From: an uncultured Muribaculaceae bacterium
GTDB taxonomy: Bacteria > Bacteroidota > Bacteroidia > Bacteroidales > Muribaculaceae
Length of the DNA stretch: 64,000 nucleotides
NCBI GenBank assembly: GCA_944320595.1
Contig: CALUIB010000039.1
Location: 42,097 to 106,096 of the forward strand
Reading direction: 5' to 3'
Shown here: positions 37,827-46,346 of the stretch, in pieces
How positions within the stretch are numbered: position 1 is the stretch's first letter
Layout of the letters: every line of letters begins with the position of its first letter
Notes under the pieces: generated by a model
What the model saw: the letters and a program-made list of their open reading frames with translations, nothing else
Database searches by the model: none
Told to the model about the DNA's origin: nothing
Made by a program: the position numbers and the translations under genes

Positions 37827-38723
37827 TTAGAACATCTTTTCGGGATATTCACCTGAGGCGTGCAACTCGGCAAATTTTTCAACCACGGCAGGACGGTCAG
37901 CAGCGTATGTTACGCCAAACCATTTTGAAGTTGTGTCAAGAACTTTTACGCGAGCTTTGCCGCTTGTAACCAATTCATTAATCAATAGCGGAACATAAAA
38001 TTCTGCCTTTAGATTGTCCTTGTTGGCATCCAAGAAACGCTTGAAGTATTCTTCCGAATATTTGAAATAATCGGGAGTAAAGCCCCAAAGGTTCATCGAA
38101 ACCGGAGTTTCGGGAGCCAATGTTTGCTCTACCCCATTTTCATCGGTAAAGCAAATTGCCTCTCCTTTGTAGCCAATGGCGGTACGCTCTACCACGCTGG
38201 TCAAGTAGCCGTCTTTTGTTTCGCATATACCGCGAGCCACAGTACCGCTTTTCGACATTGTGTTCCCTATACGGAAACCTACCATGCAGTATTCATTTTC
38301 GCCTGTAGCCTTTGAAAGTTGCTCAGCCATAACTCTGAAACTGTCTTGGCCATAAAAGTCATCGGCATTGATAATGGCAAAAGGCTCATTTATCACATTG
38401 CGCCCCATCAGCAATGCGTGGTTTGTGCCCCACGGTTTTGTCCGGCCTTCCGGGCAAGTATAACCTTCTGGCAGGTCGTTAATCGATTGGAATACGACCT
38501 CGGTTGGAATATGGTTTTCATACTTCGACAGGATTTTACTGCGGAAGTCTGCCTCGAAATCATGGCGAATAACAAACACTACTTTTCCGAAACCACTACG
38601 AATTGCATCATAAATAGAATAATCCATAATAGTTTCTCCATGAGGTCCAAGCCCGTCAAGTTGCTTGAGACCTCCGTAACGGCTTCCCATTCCGGCAGCC
38701 AGTACAAACAAAGTCGGTTTCAT
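37827..38723 (-). CDS. Sugar-1-phosphate nucleotidyltransferase-like protein
   Basis: A 298-residue NTP-transferase fold. The signature LAAGMGSRYGGLKQLDGLG (residues 8-26) and INADDFYGQDSF (119-130, metal-binding Asp) fit hexose-1-phosphate nucleotidyltransferases, but the sequence is not a classic GalU, GlmU or RmlA. It lies 11 bases after galM and in the same run as galK. Because no galT is present, it may activate galactose 1-phosphate directly with a nucleotide triphosphate. That is inference from the neighbourhood; biochemical specificity is not visible. Confidence 0.75.
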   Translation of the reverse strand: MKPTLFVLAAGMGSRYGGLKQLDGLGPHGETIMDYSIYDAIRSGFGKVVFVIRHDFEADFRSKILSKYENHIPTEVVFQSINDLPEGYTCPEGRTKPWGTNHALLMGRNVINEPFAIINADDFYGQDSFRVMAEQLSKATGENEYCMVGFRIGNTMSKSGTVARGICETKDGYLTSVVERTAIGYKGEAICFTDENGVEQTLAPETPVSMNLWGFTPDYFKYSEEYFKRFLDANKDNLKAEFYVPLLINELVTSGKARVKVLDTTSKWFGVTYAADRPAVVEKFAELHASGEYPEKMF

Positions 38724-38734
38724 TGTATCGTTAG

Positions 38735-39772
38735 TTATTTAAGAAATGAAAATTTAATGGTTCTTTTATATATCTCTCCTGCGCCCAACTTTTGAGATGG
38801 GAATTGAGGCTTGTTTGGAGCATCAGGCATTCCTTGGCATTCAATTGCCACACCGTCATAATCATGGTAGTTGTTGCCGCTTATACTTTTGGGGCAACCT
38901 TCAAGCCAATTCCCTGTATAAACCTGCACTCCAGGCTGGTCGGTCGCAACTTTTAATGTCCGCCCCGACACAGGATCCGACAATATGGCAATTTCTTTGA
39001 TGCTGCCATTCCAATCATCGATTACAAAACAATTGTCATAGCCTTTACCATAATTCAAAGCAGCAAAGTCGCATTTGATGTCCCTTCCAAGAGGTTTGCT
39101 TTGGGTAAAATCCATAGGTGTACCTGCTACATCGGCTATTTCGCCAGTTGGAATCAATGTATCATCAGTTGGTAGGTACTTGCTGGCGGCAATCCAAAGG
39201 TTGTGGTTCAAGACGCTGCCACTATTTTCCCCAGCCAAATTGAAATACACATGATTGGTCAGGTTGATGACGGTGTCGGCATCACATTGAGCCTCGAAAT
39301 CAAGCGTTAGTTCGTTATCATTGCTCCATGTATATTTGGCCGAAACTACCATATTCCCAGGATACCCTTCTTCGCCATCAGCACTTTTGTATGATAGTAT
39401 CACGCTGTCACCTTCTACACGTGCCGTCCATATTTGGTTTTGGAACCCTTCAGGCCCGCCGTGGAGTGCATTGGGCCCATTATTTATGGCAAGGTTGTAA
39501 TCTTTACCATTTAGTGAAAAATGCCCTTTGGCAATGCGGTTGGCATATCGACCCGGAACTTTCCCAGCACAAGGACCGTCATAAAAATAGTCAGTAGGAT
39601 TGGAATATCCAAGTACAACATCAGCAAGATTCCCTTCTTTATCGGGAACCCATACCGAAACAATACCTGCGCCGAGAGTAGAAATCTCGACGCTGGCACC
39701 TGTTTCATTGGTTAACCTGTATATTGTAATATCACCTTTGGGCGATGTTACACTTCTTTGGGTTATTTCCAT
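38735..39772 (-). CDS. galM: Aldose 1-epimerase
   Basis: A 345-residue galactose mutarotase. Conserved pieces are KVPGRYANRIAKGHFSLNG near residue 70-90, LTNHVYFNLAG (catalytic-region His) and the C-terminal AIECQGMPDAPNKPQFP, whose Glu is the expected general base. It interconverts alpha and beta anomers of galactose and glucose so GalK receives alpha-galactose. No signal peptide is present, so it is cytoplasmic. It sits 3 bases after the galK stop. Confidence 0.93.
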   Translation of the reverse strand: MEITQRSVTSPKGDITIYRLTNETGASVEISTLGAGIVSVWVPDKEGNLADVVLGYSNPTDYFYDGPCAGKVPGRYANRIAKGHFSLNGKDYNLAINNGPNALHGGPEGFQNQIWTARVEGDSVILSYKSADGEEGYPGNMVVSAKYTWSNDNELTLDFEAQCDADTVINLTNHVYFNLAGENSGSVLNHNLWIAASKYLPTDDTLIPTGEIADVAGTPMDFTQSKPLGRDIKCDFAALNYGKGYDNCFVIDDWNGSIKEIAILSDPVSGRTLKVATDQPGVQVYTGNWLEGCPKSISGNNYHDYDGVAIECQGMPDAPNKPQFPSQKLGAGEIYKRTIKFSFLK

Positions 39773-39775
39773 ATT

Positions 39776-40909
39776 TTATTCTACTCTGTGAGCTCCATCA
39801 GAGATTATTACATCATATACCTTGGGCTCATGGCCGTATTTTTCGGCAAACTTTTTCTTTGCCGTTTCGATAAACGTATCATGGATTTCATCCTTCACAA
39901 GGTTGATTGTGCAACCTCCGAAACCTCCACCCATTATGCGCGAGCCTGTTACGCCACATTCCTTGGCAATGTCGTTGAGATAGTCAAGTTCCTCGCAGCT
40001 GACTTCATAGTATTTCGAAAGCCCCTCATGGGTTTCGTACATTTTTTTGCCAACGGTCTCATAATCGCCTTTCTTCAGTGCATCGCATACATCAAGTACA
40101 CGTTGCTTTTCACCTATTACATATTCAGCGCGCTTGTAATCTTCTTCGGTGATTTCGCTCTTATGGGCATCAAGATCTGCCATTTCGGCATCACGTAGAG
40201 AAGCAACACCCAAAGTCTTGGCAACACGTTCACACGATTCGCGACGTTTGTTGTAAGGAGAATCAACAAGTTCGTGCTTTACAACCGAGTCAAGCAGTAC
40301 TAACTTGTAGCCTTTTGGCTCAAACGGGAAATACTCATATTCGAGCGAACGGCAGTCAAGGCGAATCAAGCAATCTTTTTTGCCGAATACTGATGCAAAT
40401 TGGTCCATTATACCGCAGTTTACACCGCAATAATTGTGTTCTGTAGATTGACCAATGCGTGCAAGTTCAAACTTGTCGATTTTGTTACCGTTAAACATAT
40501 CGTTCATGGCGTAGGCAAAGCAGGATTCGAGGGCTGCTGAAGATGAAAGCCCAGCACCTAACGGAACATTACCCGAGAATACTGTGTCAAAGCCCTTTAC
40601 TTCATAACCACGCTTGATTACTTCTCGGCATACACCAAATATGTAACGAGCCCATTGTTGTTTCGGAGCATCTTCTTCGTTCAGACCAAATTCAACATAC
40701 TCGTCAATATCCATTGAATATACACGCACTTTGTCAAGGCCATTTGCCCTAACCTCAGCCATTATGTACTTGTCGATTGCACCTGGCATAACAAAACCGC
40801 CATTGTAATCAGTGTGTTCTCCTATTAGATTGATTCTGCCAGCTGAAGCGTATATGGCCTCAGTCTTGCCAAAACGCTCCAAGAATTTCTTTTGAATAGC
40901 TTCCTTCAT
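39776..40909 (-). CDS. galK: Galactokinase
   Basis: A 377-residue GHMP kinase that phosphorylates alpha-galactose at C1. The three family motifs are present: GRINLIGEHTDYNGG (25-39), PLGAGLSSSAALE (about 115-127, ATP loop) and GGGFGGCTINLV (about 328-339). The length is typical. It heads the galK-galM-nucleotidyltransferase run. Its promoter is unclear; a minus-strand TAACTTTG at 41136-41143 is more than 220 bases away. Confidence 0.95.
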   Translation of the reverse strand: MKEAIQKKFLERFGKTEAIYASAGRINLIGEHTDYNGGFVMPGAIDKYIMAEVRANGLDKVRVYSMDIDEYVEFGLNEEDAPKQQWARYIFGVCREVIKRGYEVKGFDTVFSGNVPLGAGLSSSAALESCFAYAMNDMFNGNKIDKFELARIGQSTEHNYCGVNCGIMDQFASVFGKKDCLIRLDCRSLEYEYFPFEPKGYKLVLLDSVVKHELVDSPYNKRRESCERVAKTLGVASLRDAEMADLDAHKSEITEEDYKRAEYVIGEKQRVLDVCDALKKGDYETVGKKMYETHEGLSKYYEVSCEELDYLNDIAKECGVTGSRIMGGGFGGCTINLVKDEIHDTFIETAKKKFAEKYGHEPKVYDVIISDGAHRVE

Positions 40910-41182
40910 TGTAGTAATTTTGTATTTAAGATTTATGTTAATAATTTGGCACGAATATACTAATAAAAATCCAATCGTTTGAGCATTTTTAATTTATTTA
41001 CCATTATTTCAGCATTGCTTTACAATGAAACCCGTGCTGCACCTTTTCGAAAGTGAAACAAACAAGAAAAACTCATATATTATATTTGTATAAATTATAC
41101 GGTGGAATGCATACCATTTTGGAATATTAGGCGCACAAAGTTAAATAAAGCTAATTTTACACTGCAAGGCAAGGGCGTATTA
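40910..41182. other. Divergent spacer between galK and rplM
   Basis: No gene is seen. Promoter-like boxes are TAACTTTG on minus (41136-41143), a possible distant galK promoter, and TATATTTG on plus (41091-41098). Neither has a good -33 partner. The rplM promoter and leader follow. Confidence 0.45.
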
Positions 41183-41213
41183 TTTGTTTTGCAACGATAA
41201 ATTAGTACCTTTG
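41183..41213 (+). promoter_or_regulatory. Promoter of the rplM-rpsI operon
   Basis: TTTG (41183-41186), a 19-base spacer and TACCTTTG (41206-41213) match the consensus. RNA would start near 41220, giving a leader of about 105 bases before the GTG start. Confidence 0.75.
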
Positions 41214-41254
41214 TAGTCCGATTATACCCGATTTATTAAACTTTCTAAAATAAA

Positions 41255-41274
41255 GCCGCTTTTGGCCGAGCGGC
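41255..41274 (+). promoter_or_regulatory. Leader hairpin upstream of rplM
   Basis: GCCGC/GCGGC (41255-41259 with 41270-41274) closes a 10-base loop TTTTGGCCGA. It is the most GC-rich item in an otherwise AT-rich leader and could be part of an autoregulatory L13 binding site. The fold beyond this stem was not resolved. Confidence 0.4.
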
Positions 41275-41324
41275 AATATTAAGGGAAGTTGTATTAATTA
41301 ACTATTAATCAGGAAAAATTAGAA

Positions 41325-41804
41325 GTGGATACTTTAAGTTACAAGACTGTTTCGATTAATGCCGAAAACGCAAAGAAGGAATGGGTAGTCATTGACGCTA
41401 CCGACCAAGTATTGGGCCGTCTGTGCGCCAAGGTGGCAAAAATCTTGCGTGGCAAGTACAAGCCATGCTACACTCCTCACGTTGATTGTGGAGATAATGT
41501 TATTATCATTAACGCCAACAAGGTGGTTTTGACAGGCAACAAATGGACAGACAGAATATATCTGTCATACACGGGCTATCCAGGTGGGCAGCGTTCTGCA
41601 ACTCCTGCTATCTTGAAGAAGAAAGCCGAAAGGCCTGGAATTAAAGCTGGTATCAATCCGCTGTTCATGAAGGTTCTTAAAGGTATGCTTCCCAAGAACC
41701 GCCTTGGTGCCAAATTGTTGAAGAATGTTCACGTTTACAACGGTTCAGAGCATCCTCATGAGGCACAAAATCCCAAAGTTATTGATATTAACACATTAAA
41801 ATAA
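41325..41804 (+). CDS. rplM: 50S ribosomal protein L13
   Basis: A 159-residue L13 with the family segments EWVVIDATDQVLGRLCAKVA, TPHVDCGDNVIIINA and GMLPKNRLG. The start is GTG at 41325; the next in-frame methionine lies far inside the conserved protein, so GTG must be used. It is cotranscribed with rpsI, 8 bases downstream, as in most bacteria. A C-terminal extension past the E. coli protein (HPHEAQNPKVIDINTLK) is usual for Bacteroidota. Confidence 0.97.
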   Translation: MDTLSYKTVSINAENAKKEWVVIDATDQVLGRLCAKVAKILRGKYKPCYTPHVDCGDNVIIINANKVVLTGNKWTDRIYLSYTGYPGGQRSATPAILKKKAERPGIKAGINPLFMKVLKGMLPKNRLGAKLLKNVHVYNGSEHPHEAQNPKVIDINTLK

Positions 41805-41812
41805 TTTGAAGT

Positions 41813-42199
41813 ATGGAAAGAGTTAATGCAGTTGGCCGTCGTAAAGCCGCAATTGCTCGCGTATTCTTTAGCGAAGGTACTGGCGAGATTACAATCAACA
41901 AACGTGCACTTGAAGTCTATTTTCCGTCTTCAATTCTCCAATTCATTGTAAAGCAACCTCTTTCGTTGCTTGAGGCTGAAGGCAAATACAATATCAAGGT
42001 TAATTTGAATGGCGGCGGATTTAAAGGCCAGGCTGAGGCTCTGCGCCTTGCAATAGCCCGTGCGCTCATTAAAATCAACCCCGAAGACAAGCCTGCTTTG
42101 CGTGCTGCCGGATTTGTAACCCGTGACCCGCGTGTTGTTGAACGCAAGAAACCCGGTCGTCCAAAGGCTCGCAAGAGATTCCAGTTCAGCAAGCGTTAA
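41813..42199 (+). CDS. rpsI: 30S ribosomal protein S9
   Basis: A 128-residue S9 with the N-terminal VGRRKAAIARVFF and the C-terminal basic tail GRPKARKRFQFSKR, whose final Lys-Arg reaches the P-site tRNA in the ribosome. Length and motifs are typical. It follows rplM with an 8-base gap. Confidence 0.97.
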   Translation: MERVNAVGRRKAAIARVFFSEGTGEITINKRALEVYFPSSILQFIVKQPLSLLEAEGKYNIKVNLNGGGFKGQAEALRLAIARALIKINPEDKPALRAAGFVTRDPRVVERKKPGRPKARKRFQFSKR

Positions 42200-42238
42200 T
42201 GTGTGTTTTTTATCACTATTATTGCTGTTAGAGTTTAG

Positions 42239-42293
42239 TATCCAAACTATGAGGACTTTCATGCTTTTGGATAAAAACTGAGCTACCTCATGG
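42239..42293 (+). promoter_or_regulatory. Pseudoknot-like leader before rpsB
   Basis: Two overlapping 8-bp pairings are possible: TATCCAAA (42239-42246) with TTTGGATA (42266-42273), and CTATGAGG in its loop (42247-42254) with CCTCATGG (42286-42293, one G-U). Their order gives a pseudoknot topology with loops of 0, 11 and 12 bases. It lies 34 bases before the rpsB ATG, where S2 autoregulation sites occur in other phyla. Confidence 0.6.
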
Positions 42294-42327
42294 TTGATTA
42301 AGTTGAATGTAAACAATTTTTTATAAA

Positions 42328-43185
42328 ATGGCAACACCAAATTTTGAACAATTACTCGAAGCAGGATGTCACTTCGGCCACTTGAAACGTAAATGGAATC
42401 CTGCAATGGCTCCTTATATTTTCATGGAGCGCAACGGTATCCACATCATCGACCTGTACAAAACAGCAGCAAAACTTGACGAGGCTGCTGCTGCATTAAA
42501 AAACATAGCTAAGGCTGGCAAGAAAATTCTTTTTGTTGCAACTAAAAAACAAGCCAAGCAAGTCTTGGCCGACAAGGCATCAACCGTAGGAATGCCATAC
42601 GTTATCGAACGTTGGCCCGGCGGTATGTTGACCAACTTCCCCACTATCCGCAAGGCTGTGAAGAAGATGGCAACTATCGACAAAATGACAAAGGACGGAA
42701 CATTCGACAACTTGTCGAAACGTGAAAAGTTGCAAATCACCCGTCAACGTGCAAAACTCGAAAAGAACTTGGGCAGCATTGCTGATTTGAATCGCCTGCC
42801 TTCTGCCCTTTTCGTCGTTGACGTGATGAAAGAGCATATTGCTGTAGCCGAAGCAAACCGTCTTGGTATCCCAGTTTTCGGTATTGTTGACACAAATTCA
42901 GATCCATCGCCGATTGATTTCATAATTCCGGCAAATGATGATGCATCTAAGTCTATTGAAATCATCCTCGACACTGTATGTGCAGCTATTGCCGAAGGCA
43001 TAGAAGAGCGCAAAGTTGAAAAGGTTGACAACAAAGATGCAGCTGAGGGTGAAGAATTGAAACCAAAGCGTTCTCGCATTTCGCGTCGTAAATCTGCTGA
43101 AAGCGAAGATGCAGCAGTAGAAACAACCGAAAATGAGGTTTCTGCCGAAGGTGCTGCTGCCGATGAAGAAAAGGCTGCTGAATAA
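42328..43185 (+). CDS. rpsB: 30S ribosomal protein S2
   Basis: A 285-residue S2 protein. The core (about 1-225) has FEQLLEAGCHFGHLKRKWNPAMAPYI split by the usual insertions, ERWPGGMLTN and PVFGIVDTNSDP. The C-terminal 55 residues form an acidic, alanine- and glutamate-rich tail (AAVETTENEVSAEGAA) typical of Bacteroidota S2. It is cotranscribed with tsf 48 bases downstream. Confidence 0.97.
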   Translation: MATPNFEQLLEAGCHFGHLKRKWNPAMAPYIFMERNGIHIIDLYKTAAKLDEAAAALKNIAKAGKKILFVATKKQAKQVLADKASTVGMPYVIERWPGGMLTNFPTIRKAVKKMATIDKMTKDGTFDNLSKREKLQITRQRAKLEKNLGSIADLNRLPSALFVVDVMKEHIAVAEANRLGIPVFGIVDTNSDPSPIDFIIPANDDASKSIEIILDTVCAAIAEGIEERKVEKVDNKDAAEGEELKPKRSRISRRKSAESEDAAVETTENEVSAEGAAADEEKAAE

Positions 43186-43233
43186 AAACAACTATTTAAT
43201 TATTCAACATTTAAACTTATAAATTTAATAGAT

Positions 43234-44058
43234 ATGGCAGTAACAATGGCCGAAATCAGCAAACTGCGCCACTTGACTGGTGCTGGTTTGATGGATTGCA
43301 AGAAAGCTCTTGCTGAGGCAAACAATGATATGGAAGCCGCAATCGAAATAATTCGTAAAAAAGGACAAGCCGTTGCAGCAAAACGTGAAGATCGTGAAGC
43401 TGCCGAAGGATGCGTTCTTTCTGCTTCCACTGGCAAATTTGCCGCAATTGTGGCTCTTAAATGTGAAACCGACTTCGTTGCAAAAAACGAAGGTTTCGTT
43501 AGCTTGACCAAGAAAATTCTTGCAGGCGCAATGGAGAAAGAGGCCAAATCAATTGATGAAGTTAAGGCTTTGTTAATTGATGGCAAGAGTGTTGCCGACC
43601 TCATTGTTGAAGAAATTGGCAAAACCGGCGAGAAGATGGAACTTGGTGCTTATGAGTATATTGAAGCACCTTCTACCATCGCGTACAACCACTTCGGTAA
43701 CAAGCTTGCGTCTATCGTAGGATTCAATGAGGAAGGTGTAGATGCACAAGTGGCAAAAGAAGTTGCAATGCAAGTGGCTGCAATGAACCCCATAGCTGTT
43801 TGCCGCGAAGAAGTTCCTGCAAAAATAGCTGAACAGGAACTTGAAATTGGTCGTGAAAAGGCTCGTGAAGAAGGCAAGCCCGAGGCAATTATAGATCGTA
43901 TTGCACAAGGCCGCCTTAACAAGTTCTATAAAGAGAATGTGTTGATGGAGCAAGAATTTGTTTCTGACAATTCGATGGATATTGCAACCTACTTGAAGAA
44001 ACAAAGTGAGGGCTTGAAAGCAATATCGTTCCGTCGCGTGAACTTGAACGAAGACTGA
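43234..44058 (+). CDS. tsf: Elongation factor Ts
   Basis: A 274-residue guanine-nucleotide exchange factor for EF-Tu. The UBA-like N-terminal domain has LRHLTGAGLMDCKKALAEA (9-27), followed by CETDFVAKNEGFV and the core ending in GRLNKFYKENVLMEQEFV. Length matches the family. It closes the rplM-rpsI-rpsB-tsf cluster and is followed by a strong terminator. Confidence 0.97.
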   Translation: MAVTMAEISKLRHLTGAGLMDCKKALAEANNDMEAAIEIIRKKGQAVAAKREDREAAEGCVLSASTGKFAAIVALKCETDFVAKNEGFVSLTKKILAGAMEKEAKSIDEVKALLIDGKSVADLIVEEIGKTGEKMELGAYEYIEAPSTIAYNHFGNKLASIVGFNEEGVDAQVAKEVAMQVAAMNPIAVCREEVPAKIAEQELEIGREKAREEGKPEAIIDRIAQGRLNKFYKENVLMEQEFVSDNSMDIATYLKKQSEGLKAISFRRVNLNED

Positions 44059-44094
44059 TTTATTGCAAAAGCAATATAAATTGCACACATAGTT

Positions 44095-44132
44095 ATAGCA
44101 GAGAGAATTTAAATATTCTCTCTGCTATTTTT
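44095..44132 (+). terminator. Terminator after tsf
   Basis: A perfect 14-bp stem (44095-44108 with 44115-44128), a 6-base loop and a T run end the ribosomal protein operon. Confidence 0.9.
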
Positions 44133-44216
44133 ATATATACAATAAAACTCGCATACGTTACCATAATTTCAGTGTAAATTACGCCATAATTGGTAGCATA
44201 TAATTTCTAATTTCAG

Positions 44217-44224
44217 TAACTTTG
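44217..44224 (+). promoter_or_regulatory. Candidate -7 box for metF
   Basis: TAACTTTG lies 22 bases before the metF ATG. The nearest TTG is 24 bases upstream, longer than ideal. Confidence 0.5.
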
Positions 44225-44246
44225 CCTTAAACGAAAAATTAGTGTT

Positions 44247-45203
44247 ATGAATATAATAGACCGTTTGAATAAGCATAAAGGCCCTGCTTTTTCTTTTGAA
44301 GTATTGCCCCCATTAAAAGGGAGAGGCATATCACAGTTATTTTACAATATCGACAAGTTGATTGAATTTGATCCGATGTATATCAATATCACTTCACATC
44401 GCAGTGAAATGGTATTTGTAAGCACTGCCGACGGTCTTTATAAGCGTATTTCAGAACGTAGTCGTCCAGGAACGGTAGCCGTAGCTGCGGCAATACAGCA
44501 AAAATATGGCATACCGGCTGTTCCGCATATAATATGCAGTGGGTTTTCTAAAACTGAAACTGAATACGCCCTGATTGATTTAAATTTCCTTGGAATCACA
44601 AATTTATTATTGCTCCGTGGAGATAAAGCCAAACATGAAAATCGTTTTGTTCCGGTAGAAAACGGTCATAGCTATGCCTGCGAATTAGAAGAGCAGGTTA
44701 ATATGTTTAATGAAGGTTTTTTTCTTGATGGAACGAAAATGGACATAATTAGTGATTCAAAATTCACCTATGGCGTGGCGGGATATCCTGAAAAGCACGA
44801 TGAAGCCCCCAATATGGACATCGACCTTGCTCACTTGAAACATAAAGTTGATCTCGGAGCAAGTTATATTGTTACGCAAATGTTCTTTGACAACAAAAAG
44901 TTCTATGATTTCGTAGATCGCTGTCGAGCCATCGGAATTAATGTCCCTATTATTCCCGGAATCAAACCAATTATAAATAAAAACCAATTGACAGTTTTGC
45001 CAAAGGTTTTCCACGTTGATTTGCCAAATGAATTGGCAAATGAATTAAACAATTGCCGCAACAACGATGATGCGAAACAAATAGGCCAAGAATGGTGCAT
45101 ACATCAAACTCGCGACCTCCTATCAAACGGCGTAAAAAGCATACATTTCTATTCGTTGAATGCTACCGACACAGTCAGGAATGTGGTAAGTGAAATTTTT
45201 TAA
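44247..45203 (+). CDS. metF: 5,10-methylenetetrahydrofolate reductase
   Basis: A 318-residue FAD-dependent TIM-barrel enzyme that reduces methylene-THF to methyl-THF for methionine synthesis. FSFEVLPPLKGRG (12-24) carries the catalytic Glu region, followed by HIICSG, LLLRGDKAKH and VTQMFFDNKKFYDFVD. Length is typical of the bacterial enzyme. It lies 12 bases before holB. Confidence 0.94.
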   Translation: MNIIDRLNKHKGPAFSFEVLPPLKGRGISQLFYNIDKLIEFDPMYINITSHRSEMVFVSTADGLYKRISERSRPGTVAVAAAIQQKYGIPAVPHIICSGFSKTETEYALIDLNFLGITNLLLLRGDKAKHENRFVPVENGHSYACELEEQVNMFNEGFFLDGTKMDIISDSKFTYGVAGYPEKHDEAPNMDIDLAHLKHKVDLGASYIVTQMFFDNKKFYDFVDRCRAIGINVPIIPGIKPIINKNQLTVLPKVFHVDLPNELANELNNCRNNDDAKQIGQEWCIHQTRDLLSNGVKSIHFYSLNATDTVRNVVSEIF

Positions 45204-45215
45204 AACTTGGGTTCT

Positions 45216-46340
45216 ATGAAGTTTAATGATATAATAGGTAACGATGCTGCAAAAATGCAATTGCGGGCAATGATTGACAACGACCGCATCCCTCATGCAA
45301 TTCTGCTATCAGGTCCGCAAGGCATTGGTAAATTAGCCTTAGCACGAACTGCTGCGCAGTATATTCATTGTGACCATCGAACCGACGGTGAACCATGCGA
45401 AATATGCCCGTCATGTAGGCAGCATCAGACGTTTAATCATGCCGACACTTTTTTTTCATTTCCAGTTGTAAAGGGGAAGAGCAACAGCAAGCCCACATCC
45501 GACGATTATATCAATGAATGGAAACATTTCTTATCGGAAAATCCAATTGAAAATTACCAAAATTGGCTGAAAGAATTAAACAATGAAAATGCCCAACCAC
45601 AAATATATGCAAGCGAAAGTTCAAGCATAATCACCAAGATGAGTTATGCATCTTATTCTGCCAAGTACAAAGTGTTGATACTGTGGCTGCCTGAGAAAAT
45701 GAATGAGGAATGCGCCAATAAATTGCTTAAAATAATTGAGGAACCATTCCCCGACTCTATTTTCATAATGGTAAGCGATAATCCTAAGGAAATATTGCCT
45801 ACTATATATTCCAGGTTGCAACGAGTTGAAATGAAGAAACTTTCCACCAAAGAAGTAGCCCAGTTTCTTGAGCGACATTATGCCATATCGCATCAAGATG
45901 CAATTGCCGTTGCTGCTCCTGCCGATGGAAATATAATCACAGCACAGTCAACAATAGCCCTTGATAGTGAAAACCGAGAATTCTTTGAAAATTTCATGGC
46001 ATTAATGCGGCTTGCATATTCAAGAGATTTAAAATCACTAAAAAAATGGTCGGAAAATATAAATAATTTCAAGCGAGAAAAAATTAAGCGATTCCTGCAA
46101 TATTTAGCACGGATGGTAAGAGAAAATTACATCTATAACTTGCACAATAGTGAATTAAACTATTTGAACCGTTCGGAAGAACAATTTAGCAACAGGTTTT
46201 CCCCTTTTATAAATGACGGTAATGCCGAACGCATGATTGCCGAAATTGAAAAAGCAGAAAGGGATGTACAAGGCAATGCCAACGGAAAAATTTTATTATT
46301 CGATTTTGCAATAAAAATAACTATTTTAATAAAACGATAA
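45216..46340 (+). CDS. holB: DNA polymerase III delta' subunit
   Basis: A 374-residue AAA+ clamp-loader subunit. The P-loop is SGPQGIGKLALAR; zinc ligands appear as CDHRTDGEPCEICPSC. The usual sensor region (KLLKIIEEPFPDSIFIMVSD) and a C-terminal collar domain follow. The P-loop is intact, as in DnaX-like proteins, but the gene context and size favour delta'. The longer frame begins with TTG at 45207; ATG at 45216 was chosen. It ends 6 bases before the AddB-like gene. Confidence 0.88.
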   Translation: MKFNDIIGNDAAKMQLRAMIDNDRIPHAILLSGPQGIGKLALARTAAQYIHCDHRTDGEPCEICPSCRQHQTFNHADTFFSFPVVKGKSNSKPTSDDYINEWKHFLSENPIENYQNWLKELNNENAQPQIYASESSSIITKMSYASYSAKYKVLILWLPEKMNEECANKLLKIIEEPFPDSIFIMVSDNPKEILPTIYSRLQRVEMKKLSTKEVAQFLERHYAISHQDAIAVAAPADGNIITAQSTIALDSENREFFENFMALMRLAYSRDLKSLKKWSENINNFKREKIKRFLQYLARMVRENYIYNLHNSELNYLNRSEEQFSNRFSPFINDGNAERMIAEIEKAERDVQGNANGKILLFDFAIKITILIKR

Positions 46341-46346
46341 TTAAAA

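Noticed and set aside
41930..42406. 158-codon open frame on the minus strand
   Set aside because: It covers rpsI, the rpsB leader and the start of rpsB in antisense; no features.
44059..44246. SAM or cobalamin riboswitch upstream of metF
   Set aside because: Only a tsf terminator and a promoter box fit; the leader is too short for a known riboswitch.
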